Positions 1-8,056 of a stretch of DNA of 64,000 nt are shown here, one piece after another; within the stretch, counting starts at the first letter, position 1, and every line of letters begins with the position of its first letter. Origin of the DNA: Bdellovibrionales bacterium (GTDB lineage: Bacteria; Bdellovibrionota; UBA1018); contig JAFEAP010000023.1 of assembly GCA_018266355.1 (NCBI GenBank), positions 183,758 to 247,757 of the forward strand, given 5' to 3'. A program made the position numbers and the translations under genes. Below the pieces are notes generated by a model. It made no database searches, was not told the origin of the DNA, and saw only the letters and a program-made list of their open reading frames with translations.

Positions 1-20
1 GATCCCCCCTCTACCGTAAA

Positions 21-92
21 CTTAACAAATTGACTTAATTCACCTTTTAGGTTGGAGGATTAAGTTAAATTGTTAAGTATTTTTATTTTTTT
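21..92 (+). terminator. AT-rich inverted repeat with T tract
   Basis: Arms at 21-39 and 59-77 are complementary at 17 of 19 positions and are followed by a T-rich run to about 92. This has the form of a Rho-independent terminator for a gene that would lie to the left of the window. No gene end is visible, so the role is inferred. The arms are much more AT-rich than the rest of the window. Confidence 0.45.
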
Positions 93-118
93 AACGCAAC
101 GCGTCTTAAATCCGATAA
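92..118 (+). promoter_or_regulatory. sigma-28 (FliA)-like promoter of flagellin
   Basis: TAACGCAA at 92-99, an 11-base spacer and TCCGATAA at 111-118 match the FliA consensus TAAAGTTT-N11-GCCGATAA. The -10 half matches 7 of 8 positions; the -35 half matches poorly. The spacing is exact and the next gene is flagellin, a classic late class FliA target. Confidence 0.5.
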
Positions 119-250
119 GCTCAGTGTTAGGTCGAAGGAGCAAACGAAATCCTTCGGTCGAACCTGGCCAGGGGGTCTTCCCCGACCAGAACAAACATAC
201 GAACCCCGGACCTACCCACCAAGTAGAACGTCCGGCCGGAGGAACGTATC
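119..250 (+). promoter_or_regulatory. structured flagellin 5' leader
   Basis: If transcription starts just after the sigma-28-like -10 box, the flagellin mRNA has a leader of about 120 nt. It contains a hairpin of 133-138 with 151-156 and a G/C hairpin at about 164-189, followed by the Shine-Dalgarno GGAGGAA at 238-244. A long structured leader may stabilise or tune flagellin mRNA; this is inference. Confidence 0.35.
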
Positions 251-1078
251 ATGGGCTTAAGAATCAACACCAATATCGGGGCAATGGCTTCCGCTCGCGC
301 GCTCCAAAGATCGTCTCAAGAACAAGCTGACTCCTTCCAACGCCTCGCTTCGGGTACGCGGATTACCAAGTCCGCGGACGACGCCGCGGGCCTCTCGATC
401 AGCGAGAAATTGAAATCGCAGATCCGCTCCCTCGGCCAAGCCGAACGCAACGCGAATGACGGCGTTTCTTTCGTGCAAGTCGCGGAAGGCGGGATGAACG
501 AAATCGGCAACATGCTCATCCGTCTCCGGGAACTCGGGATCCAAGCGGCTTCCGACACCATCGGCGATACGGAACGCGGTTTCGTCGATAAGGAAGTCCA
601 ACAACTGAAATCGGAAATCGACCGGATCGCGAACGTGACGACCTTCAACGGCACGCCGCTCCTGAACGGTTCCGTCGGCCACGAGCTGAGCTTCCACATC
701 GGCGCTCAGAAGGGCGACGCGATCATGTTCAACCCGGACAGCTACAACGTCACCGCGGATAAACTCGGAATCTCCGGCCTCGACTACAAGTCGGCGGACG
801 GCGCCCGGGACGCGCTCGATACCGTAGACAAAGCGATCAACCTCCTTTCCGGCTCTCGCGCGGAACTCGGCGCCCAGCAGAATAAACTGCAAGCGACGAT
901 CTCGAACCTCGCGATCCAGAAGGAAAACTATTCCGCCGCCAACAGCCGCATCCGCGATACGGACGTGGCGACCGAGAGCTCGAAGCTCATCAGCGGCAAC
1001 ATCCTCCAGCAGGCCGGCGTTTCGGTCTTGGCGCAAGCCAACACCGCTCCGCAATCGGCGCTGCGTCTCCTCGGATAA
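251..1078 (+). CDS. fliC: flagellin
   Basis: Structural subunit of the flagellar filament, exported through the flagellar type III apparatus and polymerised outside the cell. The 275-residue product has the conserved N-terminal D0/D1 helices (starts MGLRINTNIGAMASARAL, about residues 1-140) and the C-terminal D1/D0 helices (about 190-275, containing NSRIRDTDVA and ending in RLLG). The middle is very short, so the variable D2/D3 domains are essentially missing, as in Bdellovibrio flagellins. The ATG follows GGAGGAACGTATC at a good distance. The gene stands alone between a sigma-28-like promoter and a strong terminator. No second flagellin copy is in the window. Confidence 0.96.
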   Translation: MGLRINTNIGAMASARALQRSSQEQADSFQRLASGTRITKSADDAAGLSISEKLKSQIRSLGQAERNANDGVSFVQVAEGGMNEIGNMLIRLRELGIQAASDTIGDTERGFVDKEVQQLKSEIDRIANVTTFNGTPLLNGSVGHELSFHIGAQKGDAIMFNPDSYNVTADKLGISGLDYKSADGARDALDTVDKAINLLSGSRAELGAQQNKLQATISNLAIQKENYSAANSRIRDTDVATESSKLISGNILQQAGVSVLAQANTAPQSALRLLG

Positions 1079-1154
1079 CGTCGTCCGGGGAGTCGACCGA
1101 GTGTGCGCCGAACCTCGGGCAATGGTGCATCGAGGTTCTTTTCTGAAGCCCAAG

Positions 1155-1193
1155 CCCCCGGAGCCAGAGCGCGGTTCCGGGGGTCTTTTTTTT
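1155..1193 (+). terminator. Rho-independent terminator of flagellin
   Basis: A perfect 8-bp GC stem (1155-1162 with 1176-1183) is followed by TCTTTTTTTT. It lies 76 nt after the flagellin stop codon. Confidence 0.85.
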
Positions 1194-1305
1194 CGGGCAA
1201 AACGCGAACGAGTTCGAGCGGTTCGGCCGGGTTAGCGGATTCCCGGCGAATATCGCTTCAGTTCTGACGGAGGCCTGCCGATGAGTCGGTAAGGGAGAAG
1301 TGTCG

Positions 1306-1545
1306 ATGCAAACGAAGGTTACGCTCACGGCAGTGCTCGGTTTCGTCATGGGTCTCGGACTCGTCTCTTGCGCGAGCGTCGAAAGCGGCCGTTCGGTCGC
1401 GAGCGACGGATCGCCGCACTATTCGGCGAACGGCGAACGCCACGACGACAAGCGGGAATGCCAGCTCGGTGAAGAGCGCAACGAAGACGGCGACTGCGTG
1501 CGCCCGCACGACTTCGATCGTCCGTTCCGTCGCGGCGGCCGCTAG
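1306..1545 (+). CDS. small secreted lipoprotein
   Basis: A 79-residue protein of unknown function. The N-terminus MQTKVTLTAVLGFVMGLGLV ends in the lipobox LVSC, so signal peptidase II processing and lipid anchoring are expected. The mature part is hydrophilic, with two further cysteines (CQLGEERNEDGDC) and a basic Arg/Gly tail. I chose ATG 1306 because GGGAG at 1293-1297 is 8 nt upstream; the in-frame GTG at 1300 is too close to it. The gene is monocistronic, with a terminator directly behind it. Confidence 0.7.
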   Translation: MQTKVTLTAVLGFVMGLGLVSCASVESGRSVASDGSPHYSANGERHDDKRECQLGEERNEDGDCVRPHDFDRPFRRGGR

Positions 1546-1574
1546 GCCCAGGTTCAGAAAAGTTTCGGGGTTTG

Positions 1575-1618
1575 AAAGGCGCCCGCCTCCGTAAGGACGG
1601 CGGGCGCCTTTCGTTTTT
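1575..1618 (+). terminator. Rho-independent terminator
   Basis: A long GC-rich stem (about 1575-1587 with 1599-1611) is followed by TTTCGTTTTT. It ends the small lipoprotein transcript. Confidence 0.85.
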
Positions 1619-1754
1619 ACGAGGAATGAGTGTCGAAGGACTCGACAGTCGTCAAAAACTTCTACTCTAAGTTATTGAAATAATTACGAAATAGTCTTGC
1701 GGACGACGCGGCGCGCAGTTACTCTTTAAAGAGAGAGACACGAGGAGTATTCGC

Positions 1755-2975
1755 ATGCGTTCCCAATGGTTCACCGTCGGTATGGCGATCAGCCTTTCTG
1801 CAGCGACTTTCGCGAGCCCGATCGGCTCGGAGATGGAGCAGCCCTGGCGCGGGACGGACGCGAACGGGAAGGCGATTCCGCTCGATTACAATTACGGACT
1901 GAACCTCGATACGGGTTCGAACGTCGAAACCGCCGTCCTCCAACATCCGTGGAGCGGATCGTGGTGGTGGACGAAGTCCGGATCGGTCGCCGTTCGCTGG
2001 CGGACGGCACTCGTGTGGAGCGCCGATCACCAATACAAGGATTGGCCTAGCTACGACCAATCCGATTCGATGACTTACCAACCGTTCAGCGCGGACGACC
2101 TCGCGAAGATGAGCGAGGACCAAATTCGCGAGTCGACCTCGGCGATCGAGAAGCTCGACATCGTGAACGGTCGCGCGGACGTCCGGCTCTGGAGTTCCGA
2201 TCCGGCGAAGAACGGCTATTACTCGAATCTCGGCTCCGTCCGCGGGTTCGTCGAAGGCATCGTGCGCGAGAACCCGAAGCAGCTCAGTTACCACGGGCTC
2301 TGTCACGGATTCTCGCAGGCCTCGATTTGGCTCCCGGAACCGAAGGCCGTCGTGATTCCGGTGACCTACACGCTTTCCGACGGATCGACGAAAACGATCC
2401 GCGTCCCGTTCGGCAGCGGCGACCTGAAGGCGCTCGCGACTTATTTCTACGGTCAGCGGACCTACACCCGGAATTCGAACATGAACATGATCGGGAGCAA
2501 CGAGGCCGCGATGAATCCGGCCGGGTTCCACCTGCTCCTCATGAATCTCACCGCGACCGACGGGAAGAGCTTCGTCGTCGACACCACGCCGGGCGATACC
2601 GTCTGGAACTATCCGGTGTGGAAGTTCAAGATGTCGACCTCGCGGGCCTACGCCGCTTCGAGTTCCTACGACCCGAACGTGACCCAGGCCGTGAACGTCG
2701 CGACGGACGTGACCTACATGCAAACCTCGAATCCGACCCAGAACGAGCTGCCGGAAATCACGCGGGAATACGGCGACGACCCGAGCATCGGTTACGACCG
2801 CCTCGAGACGCACCGGAAATACTCCTACACCCTCGAGCTGAACTCGGGCGGCCGCATCGTCGGCGGCTACTGGAACGGCGGACCGCAGGCGGACTTCGCA
2901 TGGACGCTCAAGAAGGCGATCCCGTTCGACGGCGAGTACGCGATCCTCTCGAAATACTGGCAAGCCGCGCGCTGA
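1755..2975 (+). CDS. secreted transglutaminase-like protein (TGase elicitor type)
   Basis: A 406-residue exported protein with a signal peptide (MRSQWFTVGMAISLSAATFAS). A Cys-His-Asp set fits a transglutaminase/papain-like triad: Cys183 in HGLCHGFSQASIW, His259 in AGFHLLLMN and Asp276 in FVVDTTPGD. The aromatic N-terminal stretch HPWSGSWWWTKSG and the CHG motif resemble the GP42 transglutaminase elicitor family (Pfam TGase_elicitor), known from oomycetes and some marine bacteria. I assign this from recalled motifs, so only moderately firmly. A possible role is cross-linking or deamidating proteins outside the cell. An AT-rich stretch at about 1671-1700 could hold the promoter, and CTCTTTAAAGAG at 1722-1733 is a small palindrome. 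The ribosome site is CGAGGAG. Confidence 0.5.
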   Translation: MRSQWFTVGMAISLSAATFASPIGSEMEQPWRGTDANGKAIPLDYNYGLNLDTGSNVETAVLQHPWSGSWWWTKSGSVAVRWRTALVWSADHQYKDWPSYDQSDSMTYQPFSADDLAKMSEDQIRESTSAIEKLDIVNGRADVRLWSSDPAKNGYYSNLGSVRGFVEGIVRENPKQLSYHGLCHGFSQASIWLPEPKAVVIPVTYTLSDGSTKTIRVPFGSGDLKALATYFYGQRTYTRNSNMNMIGSNEAAMNPAGFHLLLMNLTATDGKSFVVDTTPGDTVWNYPVWKFKMSTSRAYAASSSYDPNVTQAVNVATDVTYMQTSNPTQNELPEITREYGDDPSIGYDRLETHRKYSYTLELNSGGRIVGGYWNGGPQADFAWTLKKAIPFDGEYAILSKYWQAAR

Positions 2976-3068
2976 GCGGATCCCCGTTCCGTCATCGGTT
3001 TGACGCCGTAAACTTTCCTCTCATCCTTTCGGGCCGATGCCGATAAGGAAAGGGGAGGATCTTCGCTC

Positions 3069-3419
3069 ATGAAGATCGGATCGGTTACCGCGCTCGTCGG
3101 CGATGCGCCGAAGCGGGAGCGGAAAGAAAATCCGGAAAAGCGGAAGGACGAATCCGAAGCGGATTCGGAAGCCTTCGCGCGCGACGCCGAAAAGGCGGCC
3201 GCGAAGGTGAATTCCGCCGTCGAAGCGTTCGGCGCCGACACGGGAGTCGCCGCGAACGGACTTTCCGCCGAAGTCGTCGGCCAAGGCCCGGGCCTTCGCG
3301 TGACCCTGAAAGACGGCCGCGGCGCGGTCGTGCGCCAGTTCACCGGCGAGGAATTCGTCCGGCTCCGCGAGGCCGCCGCCGGCACGAACCGCGGGAAACT
3401 CCTCGACAAGAAGCTCTAG
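3069..3419 (+). CDS. possible FlaG-like protein
   Basis: A 116-residue, charged, cytoplasmic-looking protein with no signal peptide. Residues 1-60 are rich in Lys, Glu and Ala and look disordered. The C-terminal 45 residues (LRVTLKDGRGAVVRQFTGEE, then FVRLREAA) follow the FlaG pattern, where a short beta hairpin precedes a V-R-Q-hydrophobic-x-x-E-E motif. FlaG proteins affect filament length in other bacteria. The similarity is short and I am not certain. The start follows GGGGAGG. lpxH begins 24 nt downstream, so the two may be cotranscribed. Confidence 0.4.
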   Translation: MKIGSVTALVGDAPKRERKENPEKRKDESEADSEAFARDAEKAAAKVNSAVEAFGADTGVAANGLSAEVVGQGPGLRVTLKDGRGAVVRQFTGEEFVRLREAAAGTNRGKLLDKKL

Positions 3420-3443
3420 ACCGACCGAAACTGCCCCCAAGGC

Positions 3444-4202
3444 ATGAAGGTCGTCGTCATCTCCGACATCCACATCTTCGGCGCGGACGATCCGCTTTAC
3501 GCGTCCCTGCTCGCGCTGATGCGGGAAGAGCTCGCGCCCGGCGATCATTTCGTCCTCGCGGGCGACATCTTCGACTTCCTGGTGGGGAACCAACCGGGTT
3601 TGAACGCACGCTACGCGGATTTCTTCGCGGAACTGCGGAAGATCGGGGATTCCGGCGTGCGCACGACCTACATCGAGGGAAATCACGACTTCCACCTGAA
3701 GAAGGTCTTCTCTGATCTCCCGAACCTGCGGGTGGTCGACGAGGAAACCGAGATCGATCTGCCGACGAAGCGGATCTACGTCGCGCACGGGGACCTCGTC
3801 GATCGCGAGGACCGCGGGTACCTCGCCCTCCGCGCGTTTTTCCGGAGTCCGGTGATCCGGTTCACCGCTTACGCGCTCCCCGAGCGCGCGGTCGAGTGGA
3901 TCGGGACGCGGTCTTCGGACGCTTCGCGGAAGCGGGCTCCGCGGTTGCCGGAGAGTCGGGGGCCGGATCACCTCGATCGGCTCCGGGCGAAGTTCCGCGA
4001 CTTCGCGGAAAAGAAATTCCGCGCCGGCTTCGACGCGATCGTCCTCGGTCATTGTCACGACCTCGACGGGAAGGATTTTTCGTCGGGGGGGCGGACGGGG
4101 CGGTATTTGAACGTCGGGTTTCCCCGCGTTCACCAGAGCTACGTCGTCTTCACCGAAGACGAAGGGCTCGTGCGTCGGCCGCTCCGCCGGTTCGATCACT
4201 GA
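3444..4202 (+). CDS. lpxH: UDP-2,3-diacylglucosamine diphosphatase-like metallophosphoesterase
   Basis: A calcineurin-type phosphoesterase of 252 residues. LpxH enzymes hydrolyse UDP-2,3-diacylglucosamine to lipid X plus UMP in lipid A synthesis at the inner face of the inner membrane. All metal-site motifs are visible: SDIH (Asp8, His10), GDIFDF (Asp41), GNHDFH (Asn80, His81), AHGD (His115) and GHCH (His203, His205). The extra Phe after GNHD and the length fit LpxH or LpxH2 better than generic phosphodiesterases. A short AAGG lies just before the ATG. The gene points to an outer membrane containing lipid A. Confidence 0.8.
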   Translation: MKVVVISDIHIFGADDPLYASLLALMREELAPGDHFVLAGDIFDFLVGNQPGLNARYADFFAELRKIGDSGVRTTYIEGNHDFHLKKVFSDLPNLRVVDEETEIDLPTKRIYVAHGDLVDREDRGYLALRAFFRSPVIRFTAYALPERAVEWIGTRSSDASRKRAPRLPESRGPDHLDRLRAKFRDFAEKKFRAGFDAIVLGHCHDLDGKDFSSGGRTGRYLNVGFPRVHQSYVVFTEDEGLVRRPLRRFDH

Positions 4203-4208
4203 CCGGGA

Positions 4209-5243
4209 TCAGTTCCCGACGAGCATCGCGGACACGCTGCGGGTGTAGACGGAGGGCAGGATGTAGTGCGTTCCGATGCGGGTGAGCGCGCCGGTCGAGG
4301 AATCGACCGAGAAGCGCTCGACCGTGTTCATCGTCGAGAGCGCGCTCGCGACCGCGATCGTGCCGTCGGGAAGTTCCGCCATGGATGAGATTCCCGCGAG
4401 GACGCTCGGGTTATTGTATGCCGAAGAGCCGGCGGTGATCGTCGTCGAGGTGACCGTATAGGGATAAATTTCGTGGATGCCGCCCGTGTTGTTCCCGAAC
4501 GCGACGAGGAGTTTTCCGGAAACCGAGTGCATGAGCATGGTCGTCGGGAAGTGGTTCGCCGTCGGCGCGGAGGTCGCGGTGATGCAGTCGGCGGCGGCGA
4601 GGTAGCCGGTCTTCTTGATCATGCCGATGCGGTTCTGGCTCGTGGCCGCGTGGGCGTAGATGATGTTCCCTTGATCGCTTTCGACGACCGCGGGAATGAG
4701 CGTGGTCGAGGTCGCGCACGATCCGGCGGGGGCGTTTACCCATGCGGCCACCCCGGTCGACGGCGTTCGGACTCGCGCGCTGTTGAATTTCTCGATGAGG
4801 CCTGTGCGGCTGATGAGCCATCCCCCGTCGAAAGTGGGAATGAGGGCGCGCACGATGGCGCCGGTCACGTAGCTGCTGCTGATGAAGACCGAATCGCTCG
4901 ATCCGTCCTTCATCACGCGGTCGACGCGGCGGCCGCCGCCGGCGTTCTCGACGAGGACGAGGAGACTTTCGTCGTCGTAGTCGATCATCGCCGCGGGTTG
5001 GTCTCCGGGATTCGCGTTGAAGTCGTAGACGACTTTATCGAAGGTTCCGTCGAGGGTGTAGCGGACGATCGTGTTCGAGGCGGTCGACGGCGTGATGCCG
5101 TTCCCGGCGTAGGTCGCGCCGCTCGCGACGTAAAGATAAGGACCGCCGTCGGTGCTTTCCGAACTCTTGCCGAATTTTCCGCAGCCCGACGCCGCGAGGG
5201 CGAGCGCCGCGAGGAGCGCGATGCGTGCGCGTTTCGTCACCAT
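4209..5243 (-). CDS. lipoprotein of unknown function, propeller-like
   Basis: A 344-residue lipoprotein: MVTKRARIALLAALALAASGC has lipobox ASGC, followed by GKFGKSS. The mature region is Ser/Thr/Gly-rich with repeated short beta-type segments (for example LYVASGATYAGNG, IVRYTLDG, ELPDGTIAVASA) that suggest a beta-propeller of the kind found in secreted Bdellovibrio proteins. No catalytic motif is visible. Its start codon overlaps the last 7 nt of the upstream barrel gene, so translation is coupled and the two products may work together at the outer membrane. Confidence 0.6.
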   Translation of the reverse strand: MVTKRARIALLAALALAASGCGKFGKSSESTDGGPYLYVASGATYAGNGITPSTASNTIVRYTLDGTFDKVVYDFNANPGDQPAAMIDYDDESLLVLVENAGGGRRVDRVMKDGSSDSVFISSSYVTGAIVRALIPTFDGGWLISRTGLIEKFNSARVRTPSTGVAAWVNAPAGSCATSTTLIPAVVESDQGNIIYAHAATSQNRIGMIKKTGYLAAADCITATSAPTANHFPTTMLMHSVSGKLLVAFGNNTGGIHEIYPYTVTSTTITAGSSAYNNPSVLAGISSMAELPDGTIAVASALSTMNTVERFSVDSSTGALTRIGTHYILPSVYTRSVSAMLVGN

Positions 5244-5890
5244 GCCAGGCCTCCTTGTAGGACGAGTCCGTCGAGTTGGAACGAGGATTTCCCGCCGAAA
5301 TCGCCGCGGGCGGTGCGGAGGGCGGCCTCGAGATAAAGGCGTTTCCCGGAGGAAAAGGCGCCGAAATCGATGCCCGCGAGGAGGTCGTAACCCGTCGCGG
5401 TCGAAGTTTGATTGCGCTTGAGCGAGGTGTAGGTCCGGTCGGGAAGCGTGAGTTGTTCGATACCGAACGTCCCGACGGCGCCGAAATAGATCGCGAATCC
5501 CGCCGGATCGGAGGAGGTGATCGGCGTGAGGCGGAGTCCGAGGGCCCCGGCGGTGCCGAGGAGTTTGTAGTCGAGCTTCGTCTTCGATGAGCCGTCGGCG
5601 AATTCGACGTTTCCGGCGGAGTAGTCGAGCCGGATCTTCCCGATGAACTGGACGAAACGGTTCCCCCGGGTGATCCCGGCCTCGAGACCGAACCCGCTGC
5701 CCCCGGAAAGGGACTCGTCCTTATCGCCCGAGAAGTTCGTGTAAGTGATCCCGAAACGGCGGGTTTCCCGGCCGAAAAAGCCGGCCCCCTCCCTGGCGGT
5801 TCCGCCGCCTTCGGCCGCGAATGCGGATCCCGCGCCGAGAGCGACGAAAGGGAGAATGAGCGAAAGAATAGAGGGCCACCGTTCCATCAA
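5237..5890 (-). CDS. predicted outer-membrane beta-barrel protein
   Basis: A 217-residue protein with a signal peptide ending near AFA-AEGGG. The mature part consists of alternating polar/hydrophobic strands (RRFGITYTNFSG, FGLEAGITRGNRFVQFIG, GFAIYFGAVGTFGIEQL, RLYLEAALRTARGDFGG). It ends in GLVLQGGLAW, an aromatic-terminated final strand typical of outer-membrane proteins recognised by BamA. Eight strands would fit the length. It lies upstream of, and overlaps, the lipoprotein gene at 4209-5243. Function unknown. Confidence 0.65.
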   Translation of the reverse strand: MMERWPSILSLILPFVALGAGSAFAAEGGGTAREGAGFFGRETRRFGITYTNFSGDKDESLSGGSGFGLEAGITRGNRFVQFIGKIRLDYSAGNVEFADGSSKTKLDYKLLGTAGALGLRLTPITSSDPAGFAIYFGAVGTFGIEQLTLPDRTYTSLKRNQTSTATGYDLLAGIDFGAFSSGKRLYLEAALRTARGDFGGKSSFQLDGLVLQGGLAW

Positions 5891-6063
5891 CTTCTTTTCG
5901 GAATCGTGAAGAATTCATAAAGAACCATCAGACAACCCCTAGAATTTCCTTTCCGGCAAAAAATTGGCGAAAAAAGGGGTTGCAAATAGACGCGCTGCGT
6001 CATATGAAGCGATCGCAGGTTTTGAATAGGCTATTTTGCCGCCAACCATGGGGAGTAACCGCC

Positions 6064-6798
6064 ATGATTCAGTCTCGTAAAACGATCATTTCTTTCGTGT
6101 TTTCGGTCACCGCGCTCGTTCTGAGCGGCTGTGGCGGCGGAAGCGGAAACTCGGCGCCCCCGGTTCCGGGGAACTGTGCGGCCGGCCAAGTCTATAGCAC
6201 CCAATACGGGTGTCTCGCTCAGGGCAACTGTCCGTACGGCCAAGGCATGACCTCCCAAGGTCAGTGCGTTTCGACCAACGGCACGGCTATCACGAGCTGC
6301 CAGCAAACGAATCAAGGGCCGATGGTTTATACCCAGTACGGATGCCTTCCGCAGGGCAACTGCCCGGCCGGCCAAGGCGCTTACGTCACGAACGGCGTGC
6401 AGAGCTGTATCCAAGCCCAAATGGGCATGATGGGAATGATGGGCATGGGCCAAGGCTGCCCGATGGGCCCGAACGGCTACCCGATGGTGATGACGTCGAA
6501 GGGCTGCCTCCCGCAGAACCTCTACGTTTGCCAGTCCGGCCAAGGCTTCCTCACCGGCCGCTGCTACAACGGTTCGGTCGGCGTCTCCGTCGGCGTGAAC
6601 GTCCGCACGACTTCGGTCGGCTCCGTCGTCGATTACAACGACATCGATCTCGAAGCCGAGTTCGCGAAGATGGACCGTGAAGAGATGTCGAATCTCTACA
6701 CCGACGGCGAGAACTGCTACGTCGACTCCGCCTGCGTGAAGAAGATCAAGCGCAAGGCGAACAAGCTCAAGATCAAGTATTACCGGCACTGCCGCTAA
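6064..6798 (+). CDS. Cys-rich repeat lipoprotein
   Basis: A 244-residue lipoprotein. I chose ATG 6064 because GGGGAG lies ahead of it and it gives a clean lipoprotein signal MIQSRKTIISFVFSVTALVL with lipobox LSGC. The mature part begins CGGGSGN, then repeats a cysteine motif of the type YTQYGCLPQGNCPAGQG at least three times, followed by a Met/Gly tract (MGMMGMMGMGQG) and a charged C-terminus with three cysteines. The even cysteine distribution suggests disulfides in the envelope. An upstream in-frame extension to 5980 is possible but lacks a ribosome site. Function unknown. Confidence 0.65.
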   Translation: MIQSRKTIISFVFSVTALVLSGCGGGSGNSAPPVPGNCAAGQVYSTQYGCLAQGNCPYGQGMTSQGQCVSTNGTAITSCQQTNQGPMVYTQYGCLPQGNCPAGQGAYVTNGVQSCIQAQMGMMGMMGMGQGCPMGPNGYPMVMTSKGCLPQNLYVCQSGQGFLTGRCYNGSVGVSVGVNVRTTSVGSVVDYNDIDLEAEFAKMDREEMSNLYTDGENCYVDSACVKKIKRKANKLKIKYYRHCR

Positions 6799-6823
6799 TC
6801 GGTCGAAATCTTCGAAGTGAAAC

Positions 6824-6862
6824 ACCGGGTGTCCCCTCGCGGGGGCGCCCGGTTTTCGTTTT
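6824..6862. terminator. bidirectional terminator between convergent genes
   Basis: ACCGGGTGTCCCC at 6824-6836 pairs, with G-U tolerance, with GGGGGCGCCCGGT at 6841-6853, followed by TTTCGTTTT. It sits between the Cys-rich lipoprotein and the oppositely oriented membrane protein. Confidence 0.75.
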
Positions 6863-7422
6863 CAGGTCCGCTCGCCCCGGATCTTTCGGTAAATCCAGGG
6901 AATGCCGAACATCGCGGCCATGATGATGAGCGTGGTCGCCGTCCCGTCTCCGAGGATCCCGTCGAGCCAGAGGGTCGAGACCATGAGCATCGCGAAGTAG
7001 ATCATGTCGCCGAGGATCGCGAGCAGCCAACCCGTGAGGAATCCGTGCCCGGCGATCGCGGTCGCCATCCGTCCGGTCATCGGATCGACGCCGAACGAAA
7101 TCATGACGAGCGCGAGCGGGCGCGGGTTCTTCGCGTAGCGCGCGGCGGTCTTCTCCATGGCCTGCTTCGCGGCGAGATTGAGGCGCGAGAATCGCTTCGA
7201 ACGGGCGGAGAGCGCGAGCAGGAAGAGAATCGTCGGCTCGAGCACCGACGCGAGGATCACGTCGGAAAGGAAATAGAGCGCCGTCGTCACCGGCCACGCG
7301 AATCCTTGATCGCGCGCGAGCAGGACGCCCGCGGGAATTCCGCCGCCGACCGGAATCAGGAAGAGCGCGAGCACGCCCCAGGCGCGGGTGGCGATAGGGC
7401 GGAGTTCGGCGAGAGGGGCCAT
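6862..7422 (-). CDS. hypothetical multi-pass membrane protein
   Basis: A 186-residue inner-membrane protein with about four or five hydrophobic segments (roughly residues 15-36, 44-70, 122-155 and 160-178). A basic cytoplasmic loop (SARSKRFSRLNLAAKQAMEK) lies between the second and third. I do not recognise the family. A short polar motif GVDPMTGRMATA lies before the third segment. The coding end abuts the shared terminator. Confidence 0.6.
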   Translation of the reverse strand: MAPLAELRPIATRAWGVLALFLIPVGGGIPAGVLLARDQGFAWPVTTALYFLSDVILASVLEPTILFLLALSARSKRFSRLNLAAKQAMEKTAARYAKNPRPLALVMISFGVDPMTGRMATAIAGHGFLTGWLLAILGDMIYFAMLMVSTLWLDGILGDGTATTLIIMAAMFGIPWIYRKIRGERT

Positions 7423-7501
7423 GACGGGATACTAGCTCCGAACCCTACCATTTGGAAAAAAACCGATTGCGCGCGTCGGAGGCCGGACGGAAAACGGGAA
7501 G

Positions 7502-8041
7502 ATGGAAGGAACGGTTCGGAAGATTCGTCTCGCCGCGATCGTCGGAATCGCACTCGGAGCGGGGATGCCCTTCGGTGCGCGCGCCCACGTCGAACCCGCG
7601 AACGAGGCTTCGGTGCGTCTCTTCACGATCCATCGGAGCACGAACGCGAACGTCGTTTGTTACGACGCCCGTCTCACATCCGCGAACGAAATCGCGACCG
7701 AGGATCCGATCGACGCCTACTGGCTCATGTTCGCGGAAAAAGGGCAGCGCGAGGAGTTGAGTTGGTTCGAGCGGACTCGCGCCTACGGTTTCGACCTGAA
7801 CGGAGAGGTGAAGCCGTCTTCGCTGACGATGGACCTCCAGGCCTTTCCGTCCCGTCCCGTCGGGGTGGAAATTTCCGGAGGAAGCGCGATCGCGACGATC
7901 GCGATCCTCGGGAAGCCGGCGATTCTCCACGACGTTTTCGTGAAGGCGAGCGGGGGGTTCATCCCGTCGGTCGATTCGATCGAGCTTCGGGGGACCGACC
8001 GGCAAAGCGGGGAAGCCGTCGTCGAAACGATACGCCCTTAA
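7502..8041 (+). CDS. secreted DUF4833-like protein
   Basis: A 179-residue protein with a signal peptide (MEGTVRKIRLAAIVGIALGA, cleaved near ARA-HVEP). The mature core contains STNANVVCYDARL, a YW motif (PIDAYWLMFAEKG) and the segment WFERTRAYGFDL. This is the arrangement I recall for DUF4833, a periplasmic family of unknown function. The stop codon is only 16 bp from the palindromic element behind tRNA-Leu, and the gene converges on that tRNA. Confidence 0.55.
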   Translation: MEGTVRKIRLAAIVGIALGAGMPFGARAHVEPANEASVRLFTIHRSTNANVVCYDARLTSANEIATEDPIDAYWLMFAEKGQREELSWFERTRAYGFDLNGEVKPSSLTMDLQAFPSRPVGVEISGGSAIATIAILGKPAILHDVFVKASGGFIPSVDSIELRGTDRQSGEAVVETIRP

Positions 8042-8056
8042 TCAGGGGAAAGAATA

